Shown here piece after piece: positions 36,104 through 47,371 of a DNA stretch of 64,000 bases (position 1 is its first letter; each line of letters starts with the position of its first letter). Source of the stretch: Cokeromyces recurvatus (Eukaryota; Mucoromycota; Mucoromycetes; Mucorales; Mucoraceae); NCBI RefSeq assembly GCF_025118155.1, contig NW_026251395.1, positions 620,001 to 684,000 on the forward strand, read 5' to 3'. Made by a program: the position numbers and the translations under genes. The notes beneath the pieces are model-generated. The model did not search any database. It was not told the origin of the DNA and was given only the letters and a program-made list of their open reading frames with translations.

Positions 36104-36155
<52 letters not shown>
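36104..36155. repeat. Poly(A) tract of 52 bp upstream of Exo84
   Basis: An uninterrupted A52 run sits 70 bp upstream of the Exo84 ATG (gene on the other strand, so it reads as T52 in the sense direction). It is the longest homopolymer I found in the window, placed where poly(dA:dT) nucleosome-excluding tracts are common in fungi. Confidence 0.85.
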
Positions 36156-36156
<1 letters not shown>

Positions 36157-37867
36157 CGGGCAATAAACCTGTAAATGGACATAATTAGGCCTTATTTCAG
36201 GGAAAAAGAAGAGTTCTTTACCTTTATCTTATCTTTATATATGTATATAGAAAAAGAGAGTCCTTTTTTTTAATACTGTCTTGTACTTTAAAGCATTTTG
36301 GTTTGAATTAGTTTACACGTACTTTTTTATTTATTTATTATTTTATCCTCTTTACATTTTTTTTAGATTTTTAATAAAAGAGTCCATTCATGTGTTACAC
36401 ACTTTATGCTAAAACATAAAACACAATAGACGAGTCCTTCAGTCAAGATAGTTGCGAACATTCAAATACAAAAAGATACATAACAGAAAGACAAGTAGCA
36501 GTTGATCTTTAAGACAGTATAGATAAATTGGTATTCTAAAATATAAGAAATAAAATTGTAAATTGATACATACATGCTTTTTTAAAATAAAATAAAATAA
36601 AAAAAGATGAGAAAAAAATGCCATCAAGTAGCTTTGCAAGGCTAGTCAGTCGGTTATAAAGAAGACAAAGAGAAAAAAAAAGCTCATAGTTAGGAAAAGA
36701 TATCCTGATTTATATGATAAATAAATATATAAAAGAAAGACAGTAAATGTTCTATCTTGTTAGATATAGACGCATATCAATGTAAGAAAGACCAAAGTCT
36801 TTGTTGAAAGAATTTACTCAGAATTATAGGCGAACAATATAAATACTGTCTCATATTAGACATAGAAAACTAAAAGAGAATCAACTTTCAAACCGAAATT
36901 ATGTATAAATGACATATAACATTAGTTTTTATAGCAAGTAGCTTAAAAGAAGAAGAATACAATTGCAAAAAGATCATAGTTGGATAATTAAGCTTCCTTT
37001 CATAATAATACCTATCCAATCATAACCAATTAAGACGGCCACTAAAAGAGCTGATCCTATCCACACACACACAAATACAACCAAAGATGTTATTATACCT
37101 TAGATAGGTTGCATACTTACCATTGGTTTAACTATTATCTTTAGAAAATAGCTCAATATACTTTTACAAGTCAAATAATTATCATTCTTCCATATCATTT
37201 AAGGAGGTTTACTCTATAAATGTCCTTGATGTACTATAAAGATCAGGTTCTCTGTTTGATTAAGATTTACAATATGTTAAAAGGCCGCTGTTATCATTGG
37301 TAACGTAGATCCTGTTCTAGACTTCTTTGAGATGTAAGATGTAGTTTACAACACTATAGTAGACAAAAATGTCTTTTTTTTGGGGGGCTAAATATTTCGA
37401 AACCCTTTGAGCATCTATTCTACAAGTCTTTTTTTTTATAAAATTCCTTTTTTTCTTCTGTTTTCTTTTTCTTTTTCTTTTTTTTTTTTTTTAAGAAAAA
37501 AAAAGTATATCAACTATATTCAGATTGATGTATTAAGTAATGTCTTTTACTCCTTGAAGTTGTAAATAATTTAATTTAATAATAATGGCAAACATATTGT
37601 GTAATGTTTTTTTTTTGTTCACAAATATTTTAGGCTAGTTCCGTTATTGTTTATTGACATTCATTTATGATTTGTACAACTATTACTGTATCATGCATTA
37701 GTTAGTTAATACAAGTATACTAATAAAAACAAAAAAAAATGAAATGCTTTTTCTTTTTTTTTTCTTTTCCTTCTAATTTTTTGTTTTTCATAAACAAGAG
37801 ATAGTTATATATAATAAAGAAAGAAAGAAATAAAAGCATATATTATTCAAAGTAATTATTAGTTAAC
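36156..37867. other. Intergenic region between Exo84 and the orphan membrane gene
   Basis: About 1.7 kb, AT-rich, between divergent genes. Many short A/T homopolymers are present. No ORF longer than 66 codons and no recognisable protein or RNA signature was seen. Confidence 0.5.
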
Positions 37868-38255
37868 ATGAATACAGCAGATGCACCTAATTTCATAAGA
37901 ACTCCTCAGCCAGATCATTCTGAAATTGCTGCAAAAATAGTATCATTGATATCATTTTCTGTTCTATCTTGTCTCTTTGGCATGAAGACGTTTAATATCC
38001 AATTTCGATACTTGACATATTCTAGATGGCTTGTATTAATTTTATATTTATTTTCTTGGTCATTTACAGTGTTTAGTATGCTACTTGTTACGACAAATAA
38101 TGGTAATATATTATATCTTGTATACTACTGTATCTTATACTTTATGATTATCTCTAACAATAACTTAGCAAACTATATGTCTTGTTTACTTTCTATTCTG
38201 GTCTGTGATATTTTTTATTCAGGCACAAAGCTTGTTATTTACGCTTGGTAACTGG

Positions 38256-38297
<42 letters not shown>

Positions 38298-39369
38298 GAA
38301 AAAAAAATGATATTTACAACTAATATACAAATGTATAGGTTAATTGAAAAAATATATATTGTATCATCTACAAGAGAGACTAGACGAAACACATTATCAT
38401 ACAAGATAAATCTTACATTGATGTTACCCTATATTGGTATCTTAACACTTATGGTATATATAAACATAATTTCAATATCAAATAGTGTTAATCAATTTCA
38501 TACTAAATGTATTAATATTTATAAAGTTAATATTTCATATATCTGAAATTGATAGCAATGGTGTTTGTACTATTGGGCTTGAATCCATTGCAGCGATACC
38601 ACTTATTGTAAAGTATATAAATCTTATACAAACTACTCTATTGTATCTCATATTATATGTTGTTGCTTTTTTTTTTTTCATTCATAGGTTTATGACTTTG
38701 TAAAGTAACAATTAGATATACATACATACATACATGTATATATCAATGCATAAACTAAATTTGTACTATAATAGCTTATCAATCTGTATATGACATTTTT
38801 TTTTGTTCGACCTTTATTAAGATTAGAGAACAATAGCATAGGTAGAGATCGAAAAAGATCTCGTCTAAATGAAGTAGCTTTCCGTACACTTGTTGCTTCT
38901 ATTGTATGCCTGATTGTATCTTTTGCGAATATTTTTTCTTTGCAAATGCTTAATGGTAGAGAAAGAGGACTTGTATGCTTAACATGTTGTACAGTTGATG
39001 TTACAATTAACGTTATTACCATTCACTGGGTATATATAGATATACATACATAATAGGAATAATAGTAACGTGCTATTCTATCTCAAATTGTAGGTAACGA
39101 CTCAAAATATAAGAAAACGAGCAATAAGAACAGATTTGGACTATATTAGTTCTCTTCAAAATCGTGTGTCGAATCCAAGAAATGATAACGTAGTTGATAT
39201 TATAGAAACCGATGTAATCAATTGTAACCAATACAATCAAAAATCAAAAGTCAGTATTGATATGAATCAAACTGATTGTATTGATTCCAAGATAGAAAAC
39301 AAACTTGATGATAATTTGTCAGACATTTCATCTCTTCATGATAGTCGAAAATCATTAACAAAAAAATAG
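37868..39369 (+). CDS. Orphan multi-pass (GPCR-like) membrane protein
   Basis: Exon 1 is 37868-38102. Later exons start at the acceptors near 38222 and 38339, about 38526, 38820 and 39095, and end at 39369. The middle junctions are uncertain. I do not recognise a named family. The protein has about seven hydrophobic segments, among them KIVSLISFSVLSCLFGM, WLVLILYLFSWSFTVF, LMLPYIGILTLM, LLYLILYVVAFFFF, FRTLVASIVCLIVSFANIFS and VDVTINVITIHWV. The last segments with Cys and a basic loop (RKRAIRTDL) are followed by an Asp/Ser-rich cytosolic tail of about 85 residues. That layout looks like a G-protein-coupled receptor, but no family signature proves this. An A34 run sits in intron 2. Alternative: a transporter-like fungal DUF protein. 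Confidence 0.6.
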
Positions 39370-39991
39370 TAAAATTAATGTACTATCTTATTCTAAAGAA
39401 AAAAATAAAAATATGATAACTGATAGCCTCCTCCCTTATATTTATATACATATACACATACTTACCTACCTATTTTTAACTAGTTATTTGATAGCATTAA
39501 TAAAGTTTATTACTTATAACAAAAAAAAAAGTGTGTATGTATGAAGCATTATGTGATACTTGTTTATGAGCTATTTTAAGTACTGCATGCTTATATAGTT
39601 TATACATAATACTACTTGTTACTGTACTAAATATGTGTCTACTTTATGGTAACAGTATCAATGATCAAAATAATATCTGTGTTTAAATAATAATAATAAT
39701 AACTGTACAATAGACAATCCAACAATGCTACTTAAAATTATAATTACCTTTGATTATTAAGAAGCTTTCTTCTCTTCATAGAGCCAAACTAACTGAATAT
39801 ACTAGTAAAGTAAAGTGACATTAAGATAAGTCAATTGATTAAGCAAGTATGTTTACCCTTCATCCATAATTAAGTATAATATAATGTATATCTCTATTTC
39901 TATAATAATCAAGCTTTTTTTTTTTTTTTTTTGGAAAAAAGTGCGGAAAGAAGCTATTTGTTATTATTGCTTTCTTCTGTTACTATTAGTA

Positions 39992-40042
<51 letters not shown>

Positions 40043-40711
40043 AAAAAAATCTGCTTAAAAAGTAGTATCATTGATTAAATCTTTCAATGATATCACAAGT
40101 AAATCTTCATTTTCAAATACTATCTTTATTGAAAAGGCTTTGTAGTTTATTGGTTTGATTGACTTCAAATGCAAATATTTATAGAATGTGAAGGAAAGTC
40201 TTTAGGAAAAAAAATTGAATAAAAGTATAAATGTATTAAAAATCTTCTATTTCAAGTCAAATATATACATATTTATAAGTATCTCTTATTAGGCCTGGTT
40301 ATATAAATAATGATATAATCTTTTTTTTTTATTCTTCAATCATTTGATTAACTTTATATTAAATTTTATCAAAATGTGAACGATCGTTTTAATCAGCTTT
40401 TGTTAGCTTTCATGATCAAAGTATTCTCTTTTGAGTTATTTCTATACTTCTCAGGCAAACCATGTTAAAAAAAAGGGGGGTCAACAACAACAACAACAAC
40501 TATTTACCTTAAACAGAAAAAAAAAATAGGTACTTTAAAGTGAAGCTCAGCAGCAGCAACAATAAACTGTATATGTTCAAATATGCTTCAAGTGATATAT
40601 TCACACGTATTGATTGTTAGTAAACATTGGGGGTATGGATATGATCTCTACAAATAGAATGAGTTTATGTACTGTTACTACTACTACTACTACTACTGGA
40701 TGTTATTGAAG

Positions 40712-40743
<32 letters not shown>

Positions 40744-40836
40744 GCAGTTATCTCAATTATAAATTTTAATGATTTATAAGAACGCATTTTTATTCAATTA
40801 TATATTCGACTAATTGATATATAAATATATTTATAT
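39370..40836. other. Intergenic region with T40 and CAA/CTA repeats
   Basis: About 1.5 kb between convergent genes. It contains a T40 run (39999-40038), a (CAA)n run near 40484-40500, a (CAG)n-like short run near 40549-40560, a (CTA)n run near 40677-40697 and a T26 run near 40715-40740. No gene is visible. Confidence 0.6.
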
Positions 40837-41661
40837 TTAATCATTCTTTGCTAATACAAGAACAGTAGGCCATTCAAGTTTAACTACTTGCTCAAGATCT
40901 TTTATATCTGTAGTCGACAAAATATCATTCATTAATTTATCTATAGGGTCTTCTTTATCAGGATTTTCCTTGATATAATTAAAATAGGCAGAAGATGTTT
41001 TCATATAATGTCTAAAATGTTCTAATGACATTGAAGCCTTCATCAAAGAGCCCTGAATAGCATGACTGATATTTGTTGTATCCTCTGTTTTAGGAGTAAT
41101 GTACCAGACTTGTTCAGTAAAAGGAAATACAATATCACGATACATATTGCGAATAAAGCGAATATTTTGATTTGAATACTTGTCAAAGGGTCCAGTATGT
41201 AATGCTTTAATAAGTTCATTTGCTTTTGGCTCGTCTTTAATAACTGGATAAAAGTAGCCAAAGATAGCCAGGGTGCCCGTCTCTCGTTTCAAAACTCGCT
41301 TTGCCTCTTTGAAAAATTGACTATGATCAAACCAATGGAATGCAGTTCCAACAGTGATCATATCAACTGAACTATTTTCAAATTGTGAAAGATCTTCGGC
41401 CGGACCTACTTGATATGTGATATTCTCTCGAGGTGTTGCGTTTTTTATTTGTTCTGATAGAGCATCAATGCCATATACCTGCTTGAATTTTTTACTCAAT
41501 TCAACAGCCACTTGTCCTGTACCAGTACCGACATCTATAACAGTATCATACTCATTATTATGTTCTTCATGAAACTTGTAAATGAGTGAGTAAATTTCAT
41601 CAGAATAAGAGGGTCTAAATTTTGAATAAGTGCTGCCTGAGTATGTTACTTTATTTGCCAT
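40837..41661 (-). CDS. Class I SAM-dependent methyltransferase (Crg1/Tmt1-like)
   Basis: This intronless gene encodes 274 aa. The Rossmann-fold SAM site is clear: motif I VIDVGTGTGQVAVEL (about residues 41-55), motif II acidic end GIDALSEQ, and the later VDMITVGTAFHWFDH (motif IV, 'AFHWF' typical of the Crg1/trans-aconitate group). Small acidic metabolites or cantharidin-like compounds are known substrates in yeast relatives; the substrate here is unknown. The length is normal for the group. The start was chosen at the ATG giving MANKVTYSGSTYSKFRPSY, whose YSKFRPSY segment is also a family hallmark. No signal peptide is seen, so it is likely cytosolic. Confidence 0.85.
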   Translation of the reverse strand: MANKVTYSGSTYSKFRPSYSDEIYSLIYKFHEEHNNEYDTVIDVGTGTGQVAVELSKKFKQVYGIDALSEQIKNATPRENITYQVGPAEDLSQFENSSVDMITVGTAFHWFDHSQFFKEAKRVLKRETGTLAIFGYFYPVIKDEPKANELIKALHTGPFDKYSNQNIRFIRNMYRDIVFPFTEQVWYITPKTEDTTNISHAIQGSLMKASMSLEHFRHYMKTSSAYFNYIKENPDKEDPIDKLMNDILSTTDIKDLEQVVKLEWPTVLVLAKND

Positions 41662-42956
41662 GATGAAAATCCTCTATTTAAATAAAAATCGTACGCAGAT
41701 ATAAAATGTATAAATATGTCGATAATCTATTTTTATATTATAACATAATATATGTGTATATTTTTTTTTTCCTCCTGAAATTATCATTGGCACGCTTTAA
41801 CAAAACAACTTTTAATTTTAAATGCAGCATAAATAAATAAATAAAACGGTAAAATAAATTGACAAGCATATGTGCAATCTAATTAAACTTTTTAAACGTT
41901 AGCATCTTTATGAACAAGACAATCTCCCCCCTTTTTTTTTCGTACCAAATTGAAATCTAAAGATATTTAAAATTACCAATCAAAAGCTCTATGTGATACT
42001 CGATACAAGCACCTACTCTGGTGTTTCTCTTCTTATTTATGTATTTATTTTTTTTGAATAGTCTTTGACTTTTAGAGCGTAAGCTCGGTTGTTGCTCCCT
42101 TTTTTTTTTCGTAAATGGCAGTCACTAGTGATATCACTACTTCTCTGTTCGATCTACAACTAATTTTTTTATGAGAGTATATACGCTGAAGTCTACCTTA
42201 TTTAATTTTTACATTCGTTTATTGTGTGTGTGTGTGTGTGTGTGTATGTGTGTGTTTTTATCATTTCTTTCCGGTCAAGAATGATTCTATTTTATTACCT
42301 ATTTAGAGATATAATAATAAAAGGGATTCAATATTGTCAGAGAACCTCAAGCAGAACATCACTTGTCTACTAAAGTACAGCTTGTAGAGTCTTATTATTA
42401 TCATTATAGAATTCATACAGAAAATGTTAGTATAATGATATAAGACTATTCTACCTTGTTACTCATATTTGCTTTCTAGCATGTGTTTCCTAAAAGTCAT
42501 TACATAATGTTGTACTCTTTGTTTACCCTTTTTTTTTTTTTTTTTTTTTTTACTTGTAATCCCTTAAAAAAAAGGGGGGAGGGGGGAGATTTTTATTCTT
42601 TTTATTGATGATCCGGTCCGGGTAATTCAAAAAAATATATTTTATCCCATCCAATCAACACTTTAAAAAGATTAAAGTGATTCACATTAGATCTCATTGG
42701 CATATATATAAAAAAAAAAAAAAAAAAAAAAAGGTACCACATTAATTTAAACTTTTTCCCTAATAGGAAACATTTTAATCTCCAAATGATGATTATTTGC
42801 AGAAAAAAAATAAATAAATAAATTACTATATTAAGATTAAAAAAAATTATCATACAAGATAAATAAATAAATATATAAAAAATGGATATAATATATATGT
42901 ATAAATATATATATATGTATATGTATGTATGTATGTATATATACAACAAAGATAAA
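41662..42956. other. Intergenic region with a (TG)n microsatellite
   Basis: About 1.3 kb. It holds a (TG)n array at about 42223-42254, a T28 run near 42531-42550, a G-rich patch near 42574-42590, and a TA-rich tail ending in (TATG)n just past the CSL stop (42895-42940). No gene is supportable; the ORF at 42602-43051 is low-complexity and overlaps the CSL gene. Confidence 0.6.
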
Positions 42957-45089
42957 TTAAGATAGTGAAGAGGAAGCAGACACAACAGACCAATGATTAG
43001 GTCTATCAAATGAATAAAGTAAAGCCTTCCCTGTATGATAGACCATACCATCCTGTTGGCGGACTAATAAAAGAGTTAATTCAAGACTTTTCTTATTTTC
43101 CTTTGTCATGATAAGGTCATGATTAGCAGCTAAAAGATCTCGAGTAGAAGGTAATTGAACAGACCAATGAATTTCATGAGGTTTATGGGGCTGAGGTGGT
43201 TGAGAAAGTCGAGTTAAGAGTGGGCCATGAGTACCTAGCCAAAGATCTAAAAGTCGAGGCACAGGAGCAGCTTGGATTAAATGTTGACCAACTACATTTA
43301 AAGTATGATGATTATATTGATATTCTACTGATGTTAATAATGGAAGAGGTGTTATATGTCTTGGTAAGGATGGTGAAAGAGGATTAGGAGTTAAAGGAGA
43401 TGAAGAAGTAGAATTAGAAGAAGAAGAAGATAATGATGATGATGATGATGCTTCAACTACAGTATCCTTTTCATTTCCTTCTTGTTGTTGAATTTTATTG
43501 ATTATATCGTCATCATATTCATACTCAAACTTATTTATCCCAACAATAGTCCAACAAAGATAATCATCTACTTCTTCATAACTAATAGGAGAATTATTTC
43601 CTGATTGAACCATTTTTGAAGGAGAATAATCAAGCCAAGTACTATGATTGATAGATGAATTTGTGCTATTATCCAATTCACCACCATTATTATTCTCTGC
43701 TATAGAACCAGATGCACTTAAATAAATAGGCTGTTGTGTATGTACAGTTGAAGCTAATTGAAGAGCAATCTTTTGCATTTGACTTACAGGACCATAAGCA
43801 GATTGAATAATGCGACCTTTATCAACTTTACGAATGATAAGAGAAGGAGAGGTAACACCTGTATGAGCATCTTTTAAGATGATCTCAGTACCATAAGTAA
43901 GATGATGAGGTATTTTCACATTATCTTGTTGATTAGAGAGAGATGAATATCGAGAAAGTTGGATACGTGAAGTAAAATGATCATGTTGTTTCGAAGAAAG
44001 TTTATGAGAATGAGGTAAATTGGGTTGATTTACGATGATGATATTAAATGGAGACCAAGAAGAGTTTTTTGCACAAAGCATATTATTAGAAGAAGTCATA
44101 TATTTTGTTCGAACTGTCTGTGAATTAATACGGTTAAAAAGTGAAACAGTAGAATGAGCTAGAATACAAGTTGAAATATTACGAGTCTTTGCTGTCTTCT
44201 TTGATGGTTTAGAAATGATTGAAATAGGTTTTGAAATAAATGAAGCCAAAGATTCCTCTGTTAAGTGATCATTTTTTGTAATAGGTAATAAGTTAACTTT
44301 AAGATAAAAATGTTTTGCCTTTGCTGTACCAGTAACATGAAGATATTTAAAACTACCAGATTGATTTTCATCCAACATAGAACGTTGTTCTAATATTTTA
44401 CCCCCATTTTCACAAATAACTGACATGGATAATTGAATCTTTTTTGAATATTTTTCATTAGATGCAATATGAACAATAGGAGGAGGACAAAGGAATCTTT
44501 TCTCGGTACCATATGATTTTTGAGCCACGGTAGCATGGAAACAAGTAAGAGTTGTTCTTTGATTTATTGTTGGCTTTTTATGATATTTTTTAGTATGTTT
44601 ATATTCTTCTTCTGCTAAATTCCATCTACGTTTATAGCTAGTAATATCATCAGAAGCAAGTAAAGAAGCGATACTAATGTCATTCATAGAAGCAGACTGA
44701 GATTGTCGATGATGATTGAATAGTTTATGCTGTACTACAACAGATGAATCAGAATTATTATTAGTTGCTAAAAGAGATTTTATAGACATTGTTTGATGAG
44801 TTGATGAACAAGGGTCTTTTTTATTTATATCTAATCTACAAGTGTTATTAGTAGTAGTAGATTGAATTTGATCAATAGCACATAAAAGTGAATCCATAGG
44901 TGATGCAGTATATATAGTCTCAGTATTGATAGTATTAGTTTGTGTAGTAGTAGGAGTAGTAGTAGTATTAGTATTAGTAGGAGTAGGAGTAGGAATAGTA
45001 GGAGTAGTTATAGGAGTAAGTCCAATAAACTGTATTTTTCTACTACTGCCAAATACTTGTTCAGTAATTATATGTGATTTCTGTTCCAT
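42957..45089 (-). CDS. CSL (CBF1/Su(H)/LAG-1) family transcription factor
   Basis: This intronless gene encodes 710 aa. CSL factors bind C/T-GTGGGAA. In fungi (S. pombe Cbf11/Cbf12) they act without Notch in adhesion, cell cycle and lipid genes. The N-terminus is Thr/Pro-rich and disordered. The Rel-like N domain starts near residue 180, with the DNA-contacting AQKSYGTEKRFLCPPP at about 189-204. The beta-trefoil follows (LTYGTEIILKDAHTGV, LIIRKVDKG, then YLCWTIVG), and the C-terminal TIG/IPT domain runs to LLLVRQQDGMVYHTGKALL. The trefoil is interrupted by a long polar insert (about residues 500-575, with a poly-Ser run), as usual for fungal CSLs. Whether it is a Cbf11 or Cbf12 type cannot be settled. 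Its upstream region carries matching binding sites. Confidence 0.93.
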   Translation of the reverse strand: MEQKSHIITEQVFGSSRKIQFIGLTPITTPTIPTPTPTNTNTTTTPTTTQTNTINTETIYTASPMDSLLCAIDQIQSTTTNNTCRLDINKKDPCSSTHQTMSIKSLLATNNNSDSSVVVQHKLFNHHRQSQSASMNDISIASLLASDDITSYKRRWNLAEEEYKHTKKYHKKPTINQRTTLTCFHATVAQKSYGTEKRFLCPPPIVHIASNEKYSKKIQLSMSVICENGGKILEQRSMLDENQSGSFKYLHVTGTAKAKHFYLKVNLLPITKNDHLTEESLASFISKPISIISKPSKKTAKTRNISTCILAHSTVSLFNRINSQTVRTKYMTSSNNMLCAKNSSWSPFNIIIVNQPNLPHSHKLSSKQHDHFTSRIQLSRYSSLSNQQDNVKIPHHLTYGTEIILKDAHTGVTSPSLIIRKVDKGRIIQSAYGPVSQMQKIALQLASTVHTQQPIYLSASGSIAENNNGGELDNSTNSSINHSTWLDYSPSKMVQSGNNSPISYEEVDDYLCWTIVGINKFEYEYDDDIINKIQQQEGNEKDTVVEASSSSSLSSSSSNSTSSSPLTPNPLSPSLPRHITPLPLLTSVEYQYNHHTLNVVGQHLIQAAPVPRLLDLWLGTHGPLLTRLSQPPQPHKPHEIHWSVQLPSTRDLLAANHDLIMTKENKKSLELTLLLVRQQDGMVYHTGKALLYSFDRPNHWSVVSASSSLS

Positions 45090-45338
45090 GAATATAATTT
45101 ATCTATGTATATTGTATACAGAAAAAGAAAAAAGAAAAAAGAGAAAGAGAAAGAGAAAAGAAAGAAAGAAAAAATAATATAAATAAATATATAATAATAA
45201 TCAGCAACAGTAGTGGCTGCAGTGGTGGCTAAGAAATAATTGATAAGATGAATAGTAGTTTATTCATATCTTTTCACGTGCTTTATATTCCGCTACTATT
45301 ACTATCAGCAGCAGAATAAAAAGGTAACACTCATTTTA

Positions 45339-45703
45339 TTCCCACTTCTTATTTTCTTTCTTTCTTTCTTCCCCTTCCAAGATATAAGTACAACATATAT
45401 TAATTATAGTTATAGTTGTGATCAGAAGTAATATACATGTATATATCATTATTCTCCTTTTTATTATTATCACTTCCTTCTTTATATCCAAAACAGGAAA
45501 TGATAAGCATACGTTATTTGATTCGCCTTTAAAAAGAATCATGTTGTCTCATTTGTTGACAGGGATACACATGTGACTTGTTTCTGGGAAACTAATAAAC
45601 TTTTTTTTTTTTTTTTTGGTGAACAAGTCGATAAACCTGGATCACATTTGATTATTAACAGTTTATTACTTCCATATTAGGTTTCGTGGGAAAGACGTGA
45701 GAA
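45339..45703. promoter_or_regulatory. Cluster of CSL-consensus sites upstream of the CSL gene
   Basis: Within the 943-bp spacer before the CSL start there is GTGGGAA on the minus strand (TTCCCAC, 45339-45345), CTGGGAA at 45584-45590 (weak), and CGTGGGAAA at 45685-45693. GTGAGAA follows at 45697-45703, starting 11 bp after the previous site in the same orientation. All but the weak one fit RTGRGAR. An E-box CACGTG is at 45275-45280. The rest of 45090-46032 shows only AT-rich and purine/pyrimidine runs. Confidence 0.5.
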
Positions 45704-46032
45704 AATAGTTTGTAGTCTGTGCATTTAAATAACCATGAATATATGTCATCATATTTTTTTTTCTTTTAAAAAATTTATTTATATTTATATTTATCGAAAA
45801 AAAGATTTTCTTGTAACTATTACTTCTATTTCGAGTAGATAATCTAATAGAATTATGACGACACTATGAGGGTTAGTTTTGATTGGTAGAATCTGTCGTA
45901 ATATAATCTCCCGTTATTTTTTTTCCCTCTCCTCCTCTCCCCCTTAATTATTGTGTAACAGCATAAAAAATGCATAATTTTTTGGTCCACTATTGATTAC
46001 ATAATCAAATTAAGTTACAATTTTTATTAGTA

Positions 46033-47168
46033 TTATTCTACATCTTTAAATAATTCATATATCTCCATATCACTGCTATTATCTGATTTTAACTCTTCAT
46101 CTTCTTCTTTTACATGATTAGAATGTACTTCTTTCTTTTTCACTTTTGATTTATTAGTGTTATGATGATGATTAGGTAATTTTGGTGGAATCTAATATTT
46201 ATTCTTTTATAAGTATTAAATTTTATATGTAAAATCTAATTGATTACCTTAAAGAAGTATTGAGTATCCTTCATAGCACATTTTCTAACACTTCTACCTA
46301 CATTTGAATACTTGATTCGTCTTTCTTCATTAGGATCTAATTCTGGTTTGTAGAAATATAAATCCTCTTTTGGTGAACCATCTGCTGTCTTCCCTTGTCT
46401 TTTTATACATCCAATAGCTGTTGAATGATTTAAGATAGTCATGATTTTATTATCATTTGTCCTTGTTTCTACATTCAATTTTTTTACTATATCCGTACAA
46501 GTCATGGATGATTTCCTTGAATAGACTGCAGACACTATCAGCATTAGAAGAGATTTCATCTAGTATACATATAATCTTTATTTACCAAGTATTTGAATAA
46601 TTTCTTCTTCCAAGCATAATGGTTTTATTTCAATTTGTCTTGTTTCTGGACTTATTATCGTCTCATTCTTTTTCTGTTCTTCTATCTTTATGGGTATCAT
46701 CTCTTTCTCCTCCTCCTCCTCCTTCTCTTCTTCTTCTTTGGGTATTTTAAATATAAGTTTGGTACCTACAATTTCAATCATCGTTCCTTCTACAAGTGGT
46801 ACATGTTCCCCTTCTCCAAATACAATATGATCTACAAGTGCTCCATTGGGTGATAAAATCGTTAACTCAAATCCATTGAACTTTGGTTTATGCTCTATCA
46901 TTATATGTTGTCTTGATACTCTTTTATTTGTCTTGCCTATTTTAACTGTCACGTCATGTCCTCTACCTACTATTGTCCTTGCTTTTTTAGACCCTCGTAA
47001 AATGACAGGAATGGCATCCGGTGAACTTTCATGACATCGTTTAGCTAATGTAGGATTTATTCGAAACTGTGAGGTTTGTGCTTGAAATAAGTTTAACTTT
47101 AAATTGTTATTATCGTTGTAAATATTATTATTGTTATTTGTTAGTAATGATGTAGTTCCTTCAGACAT
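46033..47168 (-). CDS. FHA-domain protein with a C-terminal winged-helix-like region
   Basis: Exons on the minus strand are 47168-46586, 46534-46248 and 46191-46033, giving 342 aa. An FHA phosphothreonine-binding domain spans about residues 45-135: VGRGHDVTVKI, then the signature KRVSRQHIMIEHK and LSPNGALVDH. A Glu/Lys coiled stretch follows. The second exon encodes VSAVYSRKSSMTCTDIVKKL, an SKxSxTxxEI-like helix-turn pattern, and ends NVGRSVRKCAMKDTQYFFKIP, then an acidic/basic tail. This FHA-plus-helix layout recalls fungal nuclear FHA regulators such as Tos4, but I do not recognise an orthologue. The exon 2 acceptor (gctgatag) was chosen over the closer actag because only the former keeps the frame. 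The gene ends about 200 bp past the gamma-SNAP 3' end, on the same strand. Confidence 0.72.
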
Positions 47169-47371
47169 GACGTTTAACAAATAAACGGGGGGAAAGAAGG
47201 AGGGGGGAAAAAAAGAAAAAAAAAAAAGAAAAAGAAAAAAAGATGAATATATAATATTAGATATGAATGTATTATTTTAATTGGCTAATAAAAATTTATT
47301 AGGTAGTAGCGGTAATTAAATTGTAATTTATTGTCATGCAAATAAATTGAACCTGTATAATTTAAACTCCA

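Noticed and set aside
40484..40697. Short CAA/CAG/CTA repeats as a possible CRISPR-like or satellite array
   Set aside because: These are simple trinucleotide microsatellites without spacers.
42602..43051. 149-codon ORF on the minus strand with many Tyr and Ile
   Set aside because: It consists of TA/TG microsatellite and poly(T) sequence and overlaps the end of the CSL gene in another frame.
44926..45177. 83-codon Val/Gly-rich plus-strand ORF
   Set aside because: It is the antisense of the Thr/Pro-rich CSL N-terminus.
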